A stretch of 64,000 nucleotides of DNA from Polyangium spumosum (GCF_009649845.1 NZ_WJIE01000007.1:62001-126000), one strand, 5' to 3'. Shown: positions 9,316-18,262, counted from the stretch's first letter. The notes: generated by a model not told the origin, from the sequence alone. Translations and numbers: made by a program.

Positions 9316-11526
9316 TCAGTCGCACGTCGTGTTGGTGATATACACCGGCCGGTTGGTGGAGCTGTCGCCGATGAAGAGGTTACAATCCACCAGGTAGAGC
9401 TTCGAGCCGGCGGTCGAGTTGATGGCCGTGCTGCCGACCTTCAGCGTGCCGTTCGAGAAGGACGCCGTCGTGCCCGTCACGCTCGACTGCCAGCGGGTGC
9501 TGCCCGTGGTCTTGTCGACGATCTGCAGGCGGCCGCTGCTGTTCAGGATGAGCTTGGCCTTGCCGGTCTCGAGGATCGTTTGGCTCGAGGTGGTCTTGGT
9601 GAGGCTGAAGCTCGAGGTGTTCCTGACCGCGTATTTGCAATCGTCGCTGTTGCACGCACCCGAGGCCCACAGGATGTCGCCCGAGGCGGTCGTGATCCGG
9701 AGCTGGTTGCGCATCAATTGCAATTCGCCGGCCACGCCCAGGTTCGTCTTCGAGGACCAGAGCGCGTTGTACTCGTCATCGTAGATGACGAGGTTGCCGT
9801 CCTCCTGGTTGCACAGATACTTCCCCGAGCCGCCGGTATTCGTCTGCCACACGGTGCTCCCGCTGCTGCTGTACAGGGCGAGGTTGCCCGTGAAGTCCCA
9901 GGTGAGCCTGTAGTCGTACCCAGCCCCGATGTAGTCGCCGTTCTTCAGGAGGTTCATGGCGCCCGGGAAGGCGGGGATGCAGAACGGGCCGCCGCCGTAT
10001 TGAAACTCGTAGGCGTCGAAGGGCGTGATGTAGCCGTTGCTGTGGCGGTTCCAGTCCGTCTCGCTGTTCCATACCGAGACGCCGTCCGCGTCGACCAGGT
10101 GCACGACCTCGCCGATGAGGACCATGGCCGTCGCCTTGCTCCCGCCCATCGCCGTCGTCGTCTCGGTGCTCCAGACATACTGGCCGCCGGAGGTGATCTT
10201 CAGGTTGCCGTCGCTCTGGAAGGAGAGCGTGTCGGCATTGCTGGCGTGCGTGCCCGACGCCCAGATGACCTTGCCGTTCGTGGCGTAGAGGACGAGGTTG
10301 CCGTCGGACTGCCATTTGAAGGTCGCGGCGTCGTTCTTGAGCAGCGTGGTCGCCGCCGAGGTGCTCCAGGACGTGTAGCCCGTCCGTCGATCGAAGGTGC
10401 CCGTCGTCGAGACCGTCTCCGTGCAATCGGCGGAGCAGGTGTCGATCTCGCCGAGGGCGCACGTCCCATTGCCGCAATACTCGAAGTCGCCGCCCGCGGC
10501 CTTCTCGAAGGCATCGATGGTCTCGTAGACGAGCTCCCCGAGCTTGTCGTCGCGGTAGTTCATCCTGACGTTCTGGTGCGCGATCCGGGCGGTCGCCTCC
10601 TTCTGGTTGTCCTTCGTCGAGCTGTGATTGCCGCCGGACCGGTACGTACAGCGCCAGTACTCGTAGGTATGACAGGTCGTCCCCGAGGAGCTCGTGGGGT
10701 CGCTGTAACACCACTTCGAATCCACGTCGTTGTAGAACCCATTGTCGATGAGGAACACGAAGCAATCCGATTTGCAGCACTTGTTCCCGGATGAGTCGGA
10801 GTCGTGGTACACGGAGCCGAACGCGCTGTCGACCTCGTCCGACCAGTCGTCGAGGAAGAGCGCGACTTCGTCGGCCTCGCTCTCGATTCTGTTCGTCCGG
10901 AAGCTCGCGAGATCACTCGCGTCGAGCAGGTATTCCCCGGAGCCCGCCGCCACGCCCAGCGCATTCTTGGCGACCTCGATGTTGTACATCTCGACCAGCA
11001 TCGCGTGGCGGATCGCCGCGAGGACCCGGTAGCCCTGGGCTCCGTCGAGGCCGTAGGCGATGAGGACATCCATCACGTCCTCGGCGTCGTCGTGGATGCT
11101 CTCGGCCCAGTCGTAGGATTGCTGGAGCGCGCTGATGCTCTGCGTCTGGTTGCGATAATACTCCGACGCGTCGCTGATGACGCCGTCCGATTTCGCCGCC
11201 AGCTCGGTCAGCGAATGCGCGTCGAGCTCCTCCGCCACGATGGCCTTGATGTTGGCGAGGTCCGAGCTCGAGAGCGAATAGCTGCTCGTCTCCCCTCCGA
11301 GGACACAAAGGCCAAAGTTGTCGGTCGAGCCGGAGGCCAGGCAGCCGATCGCATTCTTCACGAAGAGCGAGGCGACGCTGGAGACAAAGCTCGCCGAGGC
11401 TTCGCGCTCGGCCACGAGGCTCGTGCCAGCCAGGGCGCCGGCCACGGCGAGAGGGAGAAAGGCCGTGCGCATCGAGCGGCCGAATCCACGACGAAGGAGG
11501 CGAAGCTCATCGTTATTCGTTTGCAT
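9316..11526 (-). CDS. Secreted bulb-type (mannose-binding) lectin repeat protein
   Basis: This is a 736-residue exported protein. The signal sequence is an Arg-rich N-region, then TAFLPLAVAGALAGTSLVA, with likely cleavage after EASA. An ATG 18 codons further in (11472) is an alternative start. The first half is helical and contains a Cys-rich patch (KCCKSDC). The second half holds at least three B-lectin units with the QxDGNLVLY signature: QSDGNLVLY, WDFTGNLALY and QEDGNLVIY, each followed by a V/LWxS or VWQT strand. B-lectin domains bind mannose or act as structural beta-prisms. In myxobacteria such proteins are extracellular. The gene runs convergent to the TPR gene with a 24-base gap. The long open frame upstream of 11526 is not coding. 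Confidence 0.85.
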   Translation of the reverse strand: MQTNNDELRLLRRGFGRSMRTAFLPLAVAGALAGTSLVAEREASASFVSSVASLFVKNAIGCLASGSTDNFGLCVLGGETSSYSLSSSDLANIKAIVAEELDAHSLTELAAKSDGVISDASEYYRNQTQSISALQQSYDWAESIHDDAEDVMDVLIAYGLDGAQGYRVLAAIRHAMLVEMYNIEVAKNALGVAAGSGEYLLDASDLASFRTNRIESEADEVALFLDDWSDEVDSAFGSVYHDSDSSGNKCCKSDCFVFLIDNGFYNDVDSKWCYSDPTSSSGTTCHTYEYWRCTYRSGGNHSSTKDNQKEATARIAHQNVRMNYRDDKLGELVYETIDAFEKAAGGDFEYCGNGTCALGEIDTCSADCTETVSTTGTFDRRTGYTSWSTSAATTLLKNDAATFKWQSDGNLVLYATNGKVIWASGTHASNADTLSFQSDGNLKITSGGQYVWSTETTTAMGGSKATAMVLIGEVVHLVDADGVSVWNSETDWNRHSNGYITPFDAYEFQYGGGPFCIPAFPGAMNLLKNGDYIGAGYDYRLTWDFTGNLALYSSSGSTVWQTNTGGSGKYLCNQEDGNLVIYDDEYNALWSSKTNLGVAGELQLMRNQLRITTASGDILWASGACNSDDCKYAVRNTSSFSLTKTTSSQTILETGKAKLILNSSGRLQIVDKTTGSTRWQSSVTGTTASFSNGTLKVGSTAINSTAGSKLYLVDCNLFIGDSSTNRPVYITNTTCD

Positions 11527-11763
11527 GGGCGTGGGTAGAGCATCGGCCGTGCCAGCTCTGCGAAGGCGGCGCGAGGAGGGAAAGCCCGCTGCAAAGAAGG
11601 CGATTTCGCGCCGTGCACCGGCGGGCGCCGCGCGCGAGGAGGGGGGATTGGAGGTTCGAGCCGCCATCGATGGAGGCGCGGACCTCCAACGTGCCGGACC
11701 CACCGCCGGACCGTGCCAAGAGGTGACTCTCACCTCCCCGTGAGACCCGTCGACGCCTGCGGC

Positions 11764-11999
11764 GAGCTGCTCGGACCAGCGAGGCGGCGCCGTCGGCCGC
11801 TGCCACGAGCTGCTCGGACGCGCGGCACGACGCGGTCGACCGCTCCCACGAGCTGCTCGGACACGCCCGATGGTGCCGTCGACCGCTCCCGCGAGCGACT
11901 CCGACTCGCCCGATGGCGTCGTCGACCGCTGCCGCGAGCGACTCCGACTCGCCTGATGGCGCGGTCGACCGTTGCCACGAGCTGCTCGCCCTCGCTTGA
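11764..11999. repeat. 43-base tandem repeat array (five full copies plus a partial)
   Basis: Units start at 11764, 11807, 11850, 11893, 11936 and 11979, each exactly 43 bases; the last is partial. Most begin GAGCTGCTCGGAC or GAGCGACTCCGAC and contain CCGTCGACCGCT near their end. A degenerate copy may precede at about 11720. The period is not a multiple of 3, so all frames shift between copies and the array is not coding. It occupies most of the 565-base gene-free stretch 11527-12091 upstream of the lectin gene. The remainder of that stretch contains only the presumed lectin promoter and a short inverted repeat (GGAGGT to ACCTCC, about 11651-11688). Confidence 0.85.
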
Positions 12000-12091
12000 A
12001 GGGGCGACGCACGGTGATTTGGTTTACATTTGAAGAACGATCCGCTCCGGCGGCGGCGCCATGGAGGCCCGTCCGTCCTCGCGCTGGGCTT

Positions 12092-12482
12092 TCAGGACAC
12101 GTCGTCGAACAACGCGGACGCGGACGAGACGAGCACGGCGCTGCGGTGCCACCGGTCGAGCGTGGACAGGTCCTTCGTCGCCAGCACGCGCCGGCGAACC
12201 TCGTCCGGGACGGCGAGCCCGCGCGTCTCGAGCACGTCGAGCACCGCCTTGGCCTTCGCCTCGATCGCACCCTCCTCCCGGCCCTCCTCCCGGCCCTGCT
12301 GGAAGTACTTGCGGGCAAAGTCGCTCTGGTACTCGTAGTTGCGAATCGTCATGGACTCCTCCAGCGCACGTCGGACCGCCTGGCTCAGCGCAGAGAATAC
12401 CAGGTCTACATAAAGCGCGCTCCGCTCGGCGTCGAGACCCGCGCTCGCCCGGTCAAGAAAAACGTTTGGCCCGATGGAACCC
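12092..12482 (-). pseudogene. Decayed Rpn-family nuclease/transposase-like gene (C-terminal remnant)
   Basis: The remnant reads on the minus strand from about 12470 through to the stop at 12092. It contains ALYVDLVFSALSQAVRRALE, then YEYQSDFARKYFQQG, then a charged EGREEG-type linker, and ends with LDRWHRSAVLVSSASALFDD. This is the usual C-terminal third of the myxobacterial Rpn/PD-(D/E)XK putative-transposase family, normally about 280-300 residues. The nuclease core is missing, because the frame abuts the stop of the STAS-like gene at 12483. An ATG at 12352 could still express an 86-residue fragment. The truncation beside a repeat array suggests past rearrangement. Confidence 0.7.
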
Positions 12483-12935
12483 CTACGTCCGCACCTCGAT
12501 CCGCTCCGGCTCCATCGTCACCCCCAGGTACGCCAGCGCCTCGCTCGGGTCCGTGAACACCCCCATCGCACGCTCGTCCGTGCGCACCTGACGCGTCACC
12601 TGCAGGATCCCCACCGCCGTCTGCACCAGCGTCGCGATCTTCTGGAACTCTCGCAAGAAGTGCTTCCGCAATCGACCGAACTCCGCCTCGAACTCGGGGT
12701 CGTTCCGCGGCGGCGCCGGGCGCGCGTCGATGAGGATCATCGTCCGCGGACGCGAGACGTACCCGAGCGCGCTCTCCATCTCGACGAACGTCTCCCGCAT
12801 CGCGTCGATGCTCGGATAAGGCTCGCTCGTACGCGTCGCGATCACGAGCTTCCGCGTCACGTCGTGCCGCAGCACCATGTACGGGTTGCGGAAGACCTCC
12901 TTCGGCCCCACTCGGCTCGAAGGGACGATCGTCAT
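12483..12935 (-). CDS. Small STAS/SpoIIAA-like protein, last gene of the methyltransferase operon
   Basis: This is a 150-residue soluble protein starting at ATG 12935, overlapping the stop of the upstream gene (ATGA at 12932-12935). The alternating strand-helix pattern fits the STAS-like family common in myxobacteria. It has strands NPYMVLRHD and KLVIATRTSEPY, the central strand TMILIDARPAPP, a helix with FLREFQKIATLV, and the ending MGVFTDPSEALAYL. The protein at 15726-16313 shares the same plan and ending. No Ser/Thr in an anti-anti-sigma phosphorylation context is evident. The inferred role is a protein-protein signalling partner of the cyclic-nucleotide-binding methyltransferase. Confidence 0.65.
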   Translation of the reverse strand: MTIVPSSRVGPKEVFRNPYMVLRHDVTRKLVIATRTSEPYPSIDAMRETFVEMESALGYVSRPRTMILIDARPAPPRNDPEFEAEFGRLRKHFLREFQKIATLVQTAVGILQVTRQVRTDERAMGVFTDPSEALAYLGVTMEPERIEVRT

Positions 12936-14422
12936 GTCGACGCAGCCTCCTCCCGCGTGCACGTCACCACGTGCAGCGATGCGCCGCTCACCGGCTTCAC
13001 GTCCACCGCCCGGCCAAACCGCGTCCGCATGACGAGCGCGCGGATCGCAGGCGGATCCCGCGGCACGATGCTCCACTCGAGCAGGTGCTCCATCATCGGC
13101 AAGTCCGTGAGGTCCGGCGAGAGCGAAGCCCACACCGCCGCCCCGCCCGGCGCGAGGCGCCCCCAGATCCAGTCGAGCAGCGCGACCGCGTCGTCGTCCG
13201 AGAGGTAGTCGAAGAAGCTGAACGCATACACGAGGTGCTGCGGCGCGAGGAAGATCTCCGAGCCCGAACCCGAGAGGCTCAATGGCTCGGCGCAGAGGAA
13301 GGTCATCGACGCGGCGTGCCCCGCCTCCGAGGCCTGGTGGTTGCCACGGCGGAGCGCGTCCGGATCCGGGTCGATACACGTCGCCGCGAGGACCCCCTCG
13401 CCCGCCTCGTCCATCGCGTCGAGAAGCTCGTCGCCCCCGCCGCTCCCGATGCTCGTCACGAGGAACTTGCCGCCCTCGCCAAACTCGCCCGCCCGACGCA
13501 CGATCTCGGCCACCATCACCCGGCGACCCTCGCGCCGCGCCTGGCAGACAGGCCGATCGAGGAACCACCGATCAACGAGCGGGCCAATGAGGCCGTCCCC
13601 CTCGGCGTCCGCGTCGGCGATCGCGCGGCGCGTCTCGTCGTCCTCGGCCACACCACAAGGTTTGTCGTAGATGCGCGCGATCGTCGCGCTCGACATGAGG
13701 AGCGAGAAGCAGTTGCGGAACACGAAGCTGCCCACGCCCTCACGCAAGCGGCTGATGTCCCGGAAGGTGAGGAGGTCGTCGACGCTGATCGCGAGCAGCG
13801 CCTTCTCCGTCGTGTGCTCCTCGAGCAGCGAGACCACACGATCACACGAGGACGCGACCACGCGCGCCGCCGCGTCCGGCGTGGTCCGGCGCTGCGCGAG
13901 CGACTCCTCGATACGCGTGACCTCCCGCGAGACGCCCGCGAGGCCGTCGATGAGGCTCGAAGGGACGTGCCGCGCCGAGAGCTGGCCATAACGCGCCTTG
14001 TGCGAGCGCTGGCCGCGGAGCTTGGTCAGGCTGCCGGAGAGGGCGCGCACGCGGCGGGACAAACTCACCGCGAGCGAGCGGTAGAAGCGCGCCGCGAGGT
14101 CGGGGTGCGCGCTGAGCAAGGCCTCGAGGTCGGCGTTGTCGATGCGGTTGAGGACGGCGTCCCCCTCGGCGACGACGGTGGCGCTCGCGCTGCGCCGCTC
14201 GAGGAAGCCGATCTCGCCGAGGACCTGGCCCGGGCCGAAGTAGCCGACGGTCACGCCGCCCGCGCGCACCGAGATGAAGCCCTCTTGCACGAGGAAGATG
14301 GCCTCGGGGCTCTGGCCCTCACGGACGACGATCTCGCCGCGCACGACGTGCCGCCTCTGGCTCGAGCGGAGCAGGAGGTCGATGTCCTGGTCCCCAAGAA
14401 AACTCAGCTTGTCACGGAGCAT
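12932..14422 (-). CDS. Cyclic-nucleotide-binding domain fused to a class I SAM-dependent methyltransferase
   Basis: This is a 496-residue two-domain protein. Residues about 1-130 form a cNMP-binding domain: IVVREGQSPEAIFLVQEG, then the phosphate-binding cassette GEIGFLERRSASATVVA. Residues 130-290 are helical. The C-terminal part is a Rossmann methyltransferase with motif I VTSIGSGGGDELL, an acidic ribose-binding strand CIDPDPDAL, a later strand VYAFSFFDYL and LAPGGAAVWASL. The arrangement suggests methylation of an unknown substrate controlled by a cyclic nucleotide. It sits between an MpaB-like oxygenase, which it overlaps by 11 bases, and a STAS-like protein with an ATGA overlap, so the three form one operon. 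A GGGAGG Shine-Dalgarno sequence precedes the ATG. Confidence 0.85.
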   Translation of the reverse strand: MLRDKLSFLGDQDIDLLLRSSQRRHVVRGEIVVREGQSPEAIFLVQEGFISVRAGGVTVGYFGPGQVLGEIGFLERRSASATVVAEGDAVLNRIDNADLEALLSAHPDLAARFYRSLAVSLSRRVRALSGSLTKLRGQRSHKARYGQLSARHVPSSLIDGLAGVSREVTRIEESLAQRRTTPDAAARVVASSCDRVVSLLEEHTTEKALLAISVDDLLTFRDISRLREGVGSFVFRNCFSLLMSSATIARIYDKPCGVAEDDETRRAIADADAEGDGLIGPLVDRWFLDRPVCQARREGRRVMVAEIVRRAGEFGEGGKFLVTSIGSGGGDELLDAMDEAGEGVLAATCIDPDPDALRRGNHQASEAGHAASMTFLCAEPLSLSGSGSEIFLAPQHLVYAFSFFDYLSDDDAVALLDWIWGRLAPGGAAVWASLSPDLTDLPMMEHLLEWSIVPRDPPAIRALVMRTRFGRAVDVKPVSGASLHVVTCTREEAAST

Positions 14423-15656
14423 GCGTCGGACCTCCCTGATCCCCCACCGTCGCCTTGCGGAAATCGAACGCCGCCGGGATGCCGGCGAGGCCGTTCTCGA
14501 TGACCCTCTCCCACGCCTCGAGCCCGAACCGATAGAGCGCGTCGCGGCTCTCGGGCACGTGGCGCGAGGCGCCGCCCATCGCCAGGTTCATCGCCCGGAG
14601 CAGCGGCGCGACGTGGCGCCACGGCGTGCGCGGATACGCGAGCGCGTCGGCGAGCTCTTCACCCACGAGGTGCCGCGACAGTCCAAAGAGCAGGTCCACG
14701 AGCCGCTGCGCCACCACCCGCTGCGCCGGGGTCTTCGCGAGCTCGAGCGGCGCCTCCATGAGCGCCTTGACGAGCGCGCGCGAGTCGTCGTCCGGCGGAT
14801 CCATCACCGCGTGGATGAGCCGGATGAGGCGCAACCCCTCGGCCTCCGTCGCCGCGCAGATCTTCGAGTCGACCCCGCTGAGCAGGCCGCCGTAACGCCA
14901 GAGCTGCACGATGTCGTCACGCTCCTCCGGGAGGAACGCGAAGCCGAGCTTGGCGAGGCCCTCGATGAGCACGGACGAGAAGAGCACGTTCGTCCCGGCC
15001 ATGTACGCCTGGTTCACGGGCATGCCCCAGCGCTCGAAGGGCCAGGACTTGCGCTGGAGCAAGAGCCTGCGCACCTGGGCGTGCATGAGCCGGACGCGGA
15101 TCGTGATCTTGAAGCCCTCAGCGCCACGACGCAGGCCCCCCGGGCGGCAGGTCTCCACGAGGAAACGCGCGGTCTCGGTGAGCCTGCGGGAGGCGCGCTG
15201 GACGAGGCGACCCGAAGCCGTGAGGGGCTTGCTGCCATCCGGCGAGGCATACGAGAGCGGGAGCGAATAACAGGCGAGGACGACCGCGCCGAGCGGGCCC
15301 GTGCGTAACACGGCCCGGCCGCCACGGTCGAGTTTGTCCCAGTCGAGCCAGAGGGGGATCTCGTCGATCTGCCGGAAGAACTGCACGAACGCGCGCGGCG
15401 GACGGCGCACGGCCGCGATGCCCTCGTCGAGGGCCTGCGCGAGCATGCGGTTCGCCTGCGCGGGGCGGAGGTCGTTCAAGACCGCGACGAGCTCGTCGGC
15501 GGGCGGGTCGCCGCGCATGAGGAAGGGGCCAAAGGAGTCGACGGCCTCGCCGAAGCGGGCGCGGGCCACGTCTCGACCGACATACCAGGCGGGGACGCGT
15601 GGCACGACCGCGCCTTCGGGGATGTCGGGATGCAGCCTGGGGATGTCGGTGCTCAT
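14412..15656 (-). CDS. Oxygenase MpaB/latex-clearing-protein-like family (DUF2236)
   Basis: This is a 414-residue mostly helical protein without a signal peptide. It shows the DUF2236 hallmarks: IPLWLDWDKLDRGG near residue 100, RVRLMHAQVRRLL near 190, and WGMPVNQAYMAGTNVLFS near 215, followed by ERDDIVQLWRYGGLLSG. In this family conserved His and Arg residues hold a b-type heme. Characterised members include the rubber oxygenase Lcp and MpaB from mycophenolic acid synthesis. The substrate here is unknown. It is the first gene of a tight operon with the cNMP-binding methyltransferase and the STAS-like protein, so it may act in a regulated lipid or signalling pathway. Confidence 0.82.
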   Translation of the reverse strand: MSTDIPRLHPDIPEGAVVPRVPAWYVGRDVARARFGEAVDSFGPFLMRGDPPADELVAVLNDLRPAQANRMLAQALDEGIAAVRRPPRAFVQFFRQIDEIPLWLDWDKLDRGGRAVLRTGPLGAVVLACYSLPLSYASPDGSKPLTASGRLVQRASRRLTETARFLVETCRPGGLRRGAEGFKITIRVRLMHAQVRRLLLQRKSWPFERWGMPVNQAYMAGTNVLFSSVLIEGLAKLGFAFLPEERDDIVQLWRYGGLLSGVDSKICAATEAEGLRLIRLIHAVMDPPDDDSRALVKALMEAPLELAKTPAQRVVAQRLVDLLFGLSRHLVGEELADALAYPRTPWRHVAPLLRAMNLAMGGASRHVPESRDALYRFGLEAWERVIENGLAGIPAAFDFRKATVGDQGGPTHAP

Positions 15657-15725
15657 GGCCGCTTCACCACCCCGACTCCTACCACGCCCGGCCGACGCGA
15701 CGAAAGCCCCGCGGCGCGCTCGGGC

Positions 15726-16313
15726 TCAGCGGATCGAGCGCGGGGGCCGCGCCGGCTCGTCGTGGGACGCTCCCTGCGAGGAGCCCGCGTGGGGGCTCGA
15801 GATCGGCGCGGCCTGCGAGGGCGGCGGGGTCGCGGTGGACGAGGGCGCGAGCGTGGAGGTCGAGGAGGGCGACGCGTGGGGCGGCTTCAAGCTGTGCCGC
15901 AAGGCGCGGTGGTAGGCGAGCGTGAACTCCTGGCGATCGGTGTAGACCGTGAGCATGCCCCCGAGCGCGAGGTTCGCGATCGAGACGCCCATGCTGACGA
16001 TCTTCGAGCGCACGAGGATGTGGCTGCCCACGATCTTGCCGCGGATCCAGAAGATCCAATCCGTCAGCTTGAGGCGCGCGTCGGAGTCGTAGCCGCTGAG
16101 CTCCCACCAGTCGTTGAAGATGATCGGCCGCGCGCCATGGCCGATCAGTTTGTCGACGGGGTGCGTGATCTTTCCGACGACCTCTTTCTCGAGGTAACCC
16201 GTGACCTGCTCGTAAACGACGTCGTCGGTGACCTTGATGCGCAGCTCCCCCCGGCTCCAACGGAAGTGTTCTTCCGTACTGGAGCTAGCTCGCGGATGGC
16301 CTGCCGGGGGCAT
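15726..16313 (-). CDS. STAS-like hypothetical protein with Pro/Ser-rich tail
   Basis: This is a 195-residue protein from ATG 16313; upstream extensions of the frame lie antisense to noise and are not supported. The core (about residues 15-135) alternates strands and helices: GELRIKVTDDVVYEQVTGYL, ARPIIFNDWWELSGYD, a helix to IRGKIVGSHILVRSKI, then GGMLTVYTDRQEFTLAYHRAL. The order and ending match the STAS-like protein at 12483-12935, so the two are probably paralogues flanking the oxygenase-methyltransferase pair. The last 55 residues are low-complexity Ser/Pro/Thr. The biochemical role is unknown. Confidence 0.68.
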   Translation of the reverse strand: MPPAGHPRASSSTEEHFRWSRGELRIKVTDDVVYEQVTGYLEKEVVGKITHPVDKLIGHGARPIIFNDWWELSGYDSDARLKLTDWIFWIRGKIVGSHILVRSKIVSMGVSIANLALGGMLTVYTDRQEFTLAYHRALRHSLKPPHASPSSTSTLAPSSTATPPPSQAAPISSPHAGSSQGASHDEPARPPRSIR

Positions 16314-16396
16314 GTGCCACTGATACCGGAATCCAAGATGGAACGCTAGCTTCGGCCGAGCGGGGCGCGAACCGCTCGGTCGTTCGAGGGGCGGGG

Positions 16397-17347
16397 CTAC
16401 CGCGGGCTGCTGATGGGGGCGCTGTCCGGCAGGGCCTCGATGATCCGGCGGCGGCTCGCGCGGAGGAGGCGGCCCACGCCAGGCTCGACGCTGGGGATCG
16501 CGGTGCCGATGAGGCGCGCCCGCTCCGCGAGGCGGCCGAGGCCCTCGGGGCCGATGCGCAGCCGCGCCTTCGGCTCGATCACGCAGAGCATGCCCCGCGT
16601 CCGGCCGGCCGCGTCGAGCACGGGCGCCGCCGCGAAGCCCCGCACGAGCCCCTCCATCACCGAGACGTCGCCCTGGAAAAACGGATGCGCGAACGCGTCC
16701 GCCACGACGAGCGTCTCCCCCGCCCCGAGCACGTGCCGGCCGATCCCCCCGAGCACCGGCCACCTGCGCCCATCCATCCCCACCGCCGACACGATCACGC
16801 GGCCCTCCCCCTGGGCCACGAGCGCCACGACCACCGACGCGTGCAGCTCCTCCGCCGCCGACCGCACGAACCAGTCGAGGCGCGGATCCTTCGGGCCCTC
16901 CTGCATCGAGCGGACCGAGTTCACCTGCGAGGTCGAGAGCGTCGCCTCCGAGAGCGGCGCCGGCATCTCGGCGCCCGCGAGCAGCGCCTCGGCGACGACA
17001 CGCAGCGTGTCGGCCGATACGTTCCGCGGCAAGATCGCGCCGATGCCGAGGTGCTCGTGGAGCGCGCCGGCGAAGGCGCGGAGCTCGGGGAACGGCGAGG
17101 TGACGATCACCTTGGCGCCACGTCCGGCGATGCGGGAGCGCAACCAGTCGAGCACCTCGAAGCCGTCGACGACGGGCAACGAGAGGGCCGAGACGAGCAG
17201 CGCCGGCGTGCCGAAGCGGCGCAGGAGCCAGATGGCTCGCTCGCCGTCCTGCGCGACGAGCGGGACGAGGCCGAGGGCATCCACGACCGCGACCTGGGCG
17301 GCGGAGAGGGCTGGATCGGGTTCGGCGACGAGGGCGAATGCGGACAT
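16397..17347 (-). CDS. Degenerate response-regulator receiver plus GAF domain protein
   Basis: This is a 316-residue protein with GGAGGAGG before its ATG. Residues 1-125 fold like a receiver: VAEPDP at the first strand, LLVSALSLPVVDGFEVLDWL at the third, KVIVTSPFPE at the fourth and AILPRN at the fifth. The phosphorylated Asp position reads Ala (SALSLP), and the invariant Lys reads Arg (PRN). It is therefore a pseudo-receiver unlikely to be phosphorylated. Residues 150-290 form a GAF-like domain with GGIGRHVLGAGETLVVADA and GMLCVIEPKAR. No DNA-binding output domain is present. It probably acts as a signalling adaptor. It is a separate unit upstream of the STAS-like gene. Confidence 0.78.
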   Translation of the reverse strand: MSAFALVAEPDPALSAAQVAVVDALGLVPLVAQDGERAIWLLRRFGTPALLVSALSLPVVDGFEVLDWLRSRIAGRGAKVIVTSPFPELRAFAGALHEHLGIGAILPRNVSADTLRVVAEALLAGAEMPAPLSEATLSTSQVNSVRSMQEGPKDPRLDWFVRSAAEELHASVVVALVAQGEGRVIVSAVGMDGRRWPVLGGIGRHVLGAGETLVVADAFAHPFFQGDVSVMEGLVRGFAAAPVLDAAGRTRGMLCVIEPKARLRIGPEGLGRLAERARLIGTAIPSVEPGVGRLLRASRRRIIEALPDSAPISSPR

Positions 17348-17569
17348 GAGGGACCTCCTCCGGGGGGCGGGGGGTTCAGGGAATTCGCCACCAACCTAAA
17401 CAATTGTCGTGCCACCGCAAGATTGCGGTCGGGCGGCGCCCGATTGAGCAGATGCCGCGCGAACCGGGCTCGTGTCGCGCAAAGATCGCGCGCTTCCCGT
17501 CCGTCCCGCGCGAGGGGCGCTGAGGGCTGGACATCGCAGTGAGGAGCGGCGACATCGATCGCGGCGCGT

Positions 17570-18262
17570 TCAAGCGGGATCCTGTGCGAAGAGGGGGCGC
17601 ACGTTCTCGGGGCCCTCGTTGCGCGGGTTGTTGACGCGGGTGGAGACGGGCGTCACGACGAGATCGTCTCCGCTGCGGGCGTCGACGATCGACTGCAGGA
17701 GATCCAGCCGATGCTCGTCGGGGTCGAGCCAGGGTCCGTAGGCGTCCGGGGAGAGGATGACGGGCATCCGATCATGGACGTCCGCCACGGCCGCGCGGGC
17801 CTCGGCCGTCAGGATGGTGAAGGTATCGAGCGTGCTGCCCTCGGCGTCCTTCCAGCGGGCCCAGAGGCCGGCGAAGGCGAAGGGTTTTTCGTCCGGGAGG
17901 TGCATGCGGCAGGGTTGTTTTTTCCCGTTCGCCAGCTTCTTCCACTCGTAGAAGCCGTCGGTGACGACGAGGCAACGCTTCGACTTGAAGCTCGAACGGT
18001 AGGCGGGCTTCTCGGCGGCGGTCTCGACCCGGGCGTTGATCATGCGGTCGCCGATGGAGACGTCCTTCGCCCACGAAGGGACGAGCCCCCAGCGCGCGAG
18101 CTCGATCGTGCGAGGCGCGCCAGGCGAGAGCACACGCACGATGGGCACGTCCTGGGTGGGCGAGACATTGAACCGCGGCGAGAGGAGCGGGACGTCGTCG
18201 ACACCAAAAAGGGGACCGAGCAAGTTCGGCGCGACGTTGGTCAGGGTGTATCGACCACACAT
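17570..18262 (-). CDS. yedK: SOS response-associated peptidase (SRAP, YedK/HMCES-like abasic-site protein)
   Basis: This 230-residue protein begins MCGRYT. The Cys2 exposed after Met removal crosslinks to abasic sites in single-stranded DNA. Other conserved SRAP residues are present: SPRFNVSPTQ at 28-37, INARVET with Asn76, VVTDGFYEWKK with Glu106, VHDRMPVIL with His163, and STRVNNPRNEG near the C-terminus. The family shields abasic sites at replication forks and reverses the crosslink later. It is a single gene divergent from the giant lipoprotein operon. No LexA-type operator was recognised upstream. Confidence 0.93.
   Translation of the reverse strand: MCGRYTLTNVAPNLLGPLFGVDDVPLLSPRFNVSPTQDVPIVRVLSPGAPRTIELARWGLVPSWAKDVSIGDRMINARVETAAEKPAYRSSFKSKRCLVVTDGFYEWKKLANGKKQPCRMHLPDEKPFAFAGLWARWKDAEGSTLDTFTILTAEARAAVADVHDRMPVILSPDAYGPWLDPDEHRLDLLQSIVDARSGDDLVVTPVSTRVNNPRNEGPENVRPLFAQDPA

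Noticed and set aside
11764-11999. Possible CRISPR array
   Set aside because: Units are contiguous and similar along their full 43 bases, with no conserved-repeat/unique-spacer alternation and no cas genes.
11527-12318. Upstream extension of the lectin frame
   Set aside because: It reads through the 43-base repeat array as Arg/Ser-rich nonsense. The signal peptide begins at 11526.
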